Shown here one piece after another: positions 23,600-24,433 of a stretch of 24,433 nucleotides of DNA. This DNA is from CAYPEZ01 sp964622275. GTDB lineage: Bacteria; Patescibacteriota; Minisyncoccia; Phycocordibacterales; UBA6899. Both the position numbers and the translations under genes were made by a program. The notes below the pieces were generated by a model. The model had not been told where the DNA came from, did no database searches, and saw only the letters and a list, made by a program, of their open reading frames with translations. Location: positions 1 to 24,433 of the forward strand of contig CAZUMX010000013.1 in the NCBI GenBank assembly GCA_964622275.1, written 5' to 3'. Within the stretch, counting starts at the first letter, position 1. Each line of letters starts with the position of its first letter.

Positions 23600-24433
23600 T
23601 GTCTGAACTCAAATCGACCCTATGGTGGATCACGGTCATCGCCATATTTATTGTTCCATTTATTGTTTTTGTTGTGCCAAGTTCCATGTTCTTTCCATTC
23701 ATCACAGGAAAGAACTTCTTTTTTCGTATAGTTGTTGAGGTGATGGTAACGTGTTGGGCAATCCTTGCCTACATGGATCATGCATATCGTCCGCGGTTTA
23801 CCTATGTTCTTGGTGCCGCAGGAGCATTTCTCGGCATCCTCACGCTCGCCGATCTTCTTGGCGAAAATCCATACAGAAGTTTTTGGTCAAATTACGAGCG
23901 AATGGAAGGGCTAATCACTCACGCTCACCTCTTCCTCTATTTTCTTGTCGCAGGATCTCTTTCGATGAGTGAGAAGATGTGGGGTTGGGTGCTCAAGACT
24001 TCTCTCGGGGCCAGTATTCTCGTCTGTCTCCATGCTTTTCAGCAGCTTGCAGGAATGGCAGACATTCATCAAAGTGCGACACGTCTCGATGCAAGTCTTG
24101 GAAATGCGACGTACCTCGCTATTTACGGACTCTTCCATGCATTCTTTGGTGCTTACTTGTTCTTCCGTGAAAAGAGTAATCCGTTCAAATGGGGGTACCT
24201 TGTTATTTCTGTCTTGAACCTTGTTGTCGTGTATTACACTCAGACACGAGGATCTATCATCGGACTTTTACTTGGTGCCGCAACCACCTTTTTCTTGATC
24301 GCTTTGTTTGATAAAGACGAAAGGGGAGCTGCGAAGTATCGCAAGCACGCTCTCGTAGCACTCGTTAGCATTGTTGCCCTCGTTGGAGTTTTCTACGCTG
24401 TACGAGATAGTGAATTTGTAAAGAATTCAAACA
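23599..24433 (+). CDS. O-antigen ligase/polymerase-like membrane protein, 3' end cut by window
   Basis: The frame is open from ATG 23599 to the window edge, 278 codons seen. About seven hydrophobic helices are present. The marks of the Wzy_C/O-antigen ligase family are ENPYRSFWSNYERMEGL (about residues 95-111), an early outer loop with the Arg-Met-Glu-Gly pattern common in this group, and YTQTRGSIIGLLLG (about 214-227), the family's T-x-R-G/S motif at the head of a helix. The large periplasmic loop would be beyond the window. The role would be to link or polymerise the glycan on the outer face. An ATG at 23587 is in frame but lies inside the -10 box, so 23599 is preferred. Confidence 0.82.
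   Translation, partial: MSELKSTLWWITVIAIFIVPFIVFVVPSSMFFPFITGKNFFFRIVVEVMVTCWAILAYMDHAYRPRFTYVLGAAGAFLGILTLADLLGENPYRSFWSNYERMEGLITHAHLFLYFLVAGSLSMSEKMWGWVLKTSLGASILVCLHAFQQLAGMADIHQSATRLDASLGNATYLAIYGLFHAFFGAYLFFREKSNPFKWGYLVISVLNLVVVYYTQTRGSIIGLLLGAATTFFLIALFDKDERGAAKYRKHALVALVSIVALVGVFYAVRDSEFVKNSN

Overview
The window reads as one long, gene-dense surface-glycan locus from a bacterium, most likely a member of the Candidate Phyla Radiation (Patescibacteria, Parcubacteria-like). That placement is an inference. It rests on the extreme packing (repeated 4-nt ATGA stop/start overlaps), the near absence of Shine-Dalgarno sequences, several starts that sit directly below a -10 box (leaderless or nearly so), and the gene repertoire. 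TGA clearly acts as a stop (for example at 1068, 3348, 4088, 21981 and 22685), which argues against the lineages that recode UGA as glycine. No rRNA, tRNA, CRISPR array, transposase or integrase was seen.

Layout. (1) 1-5442, plus strand: a 5'-truncated GT4 glycosyltransferase, a Wzx-type flippase, an FkbM methyltransferase, an acylneuraminate cytidylyltransferase-like enzyme and an unassigned GT-B-like protein, largely linked by ATGA overlaps. (2) 5545-7925, plus: a sialate-synthase-family enzyme that looks like the animal NANS type, a KdsC-type HAD phosphatase and a small cupin. With the cytidylyltransferase these form a nonulosonic-acid set; the absence of a NeuC-type epimerase or an aminotransferase suggests a KDN-like product made from mannose-6-phosphate. 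(3) 7313-9017: a 108-bp direct repeat (4 mismatches) of the 3' end of the HAD gene brackets the cupin and a minus-strand P-loop kinase. The kinase has its own consensus promoter, a Shine-Dalgarno and strong terminators, so it looks like an inserted, insulated unit. (4) 9115-13304, plus: a PtmA-like SDR, an aldehyde dehydrogenase and a full-length transketolase in one operon. (5) 13349-15338, minus: fcl and gmd, which make GDP-L-fucose. (6) 15491-24433: two GT39 membrane glycosyltransferases, a NodU/CmcH-type carbamoyltransferase (minus), a methyltransferase-GT2 fusion, an SMR/ArnE-like small membrane protein, a DPM1-like GT2, a zinc-ribbon methyltransferase and a 3'-truncated O-antigen-ligase-like protein.

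How the parts fit. Activated sugars (CMP-nonulosonate, GDP-fucose) are made by regions 1, 2 and 5. GT4 and GT-B enzymes would assemble a lipid-linked glycan that the flippase exports. A second set, GT2 then SMR flippase then GT39, has the logic of making, flipping and using polyprenyl-phosphate sugars on the outer face. The methyltransferases and the carbamoyltransferase would decorate the glycan, and the ligase-like protein would join it to its carrier. The least explained parts are the transketolase/ALDH/SDR operon beside the nonulosonate genes and the repeat-bracketed segment with the kinase.
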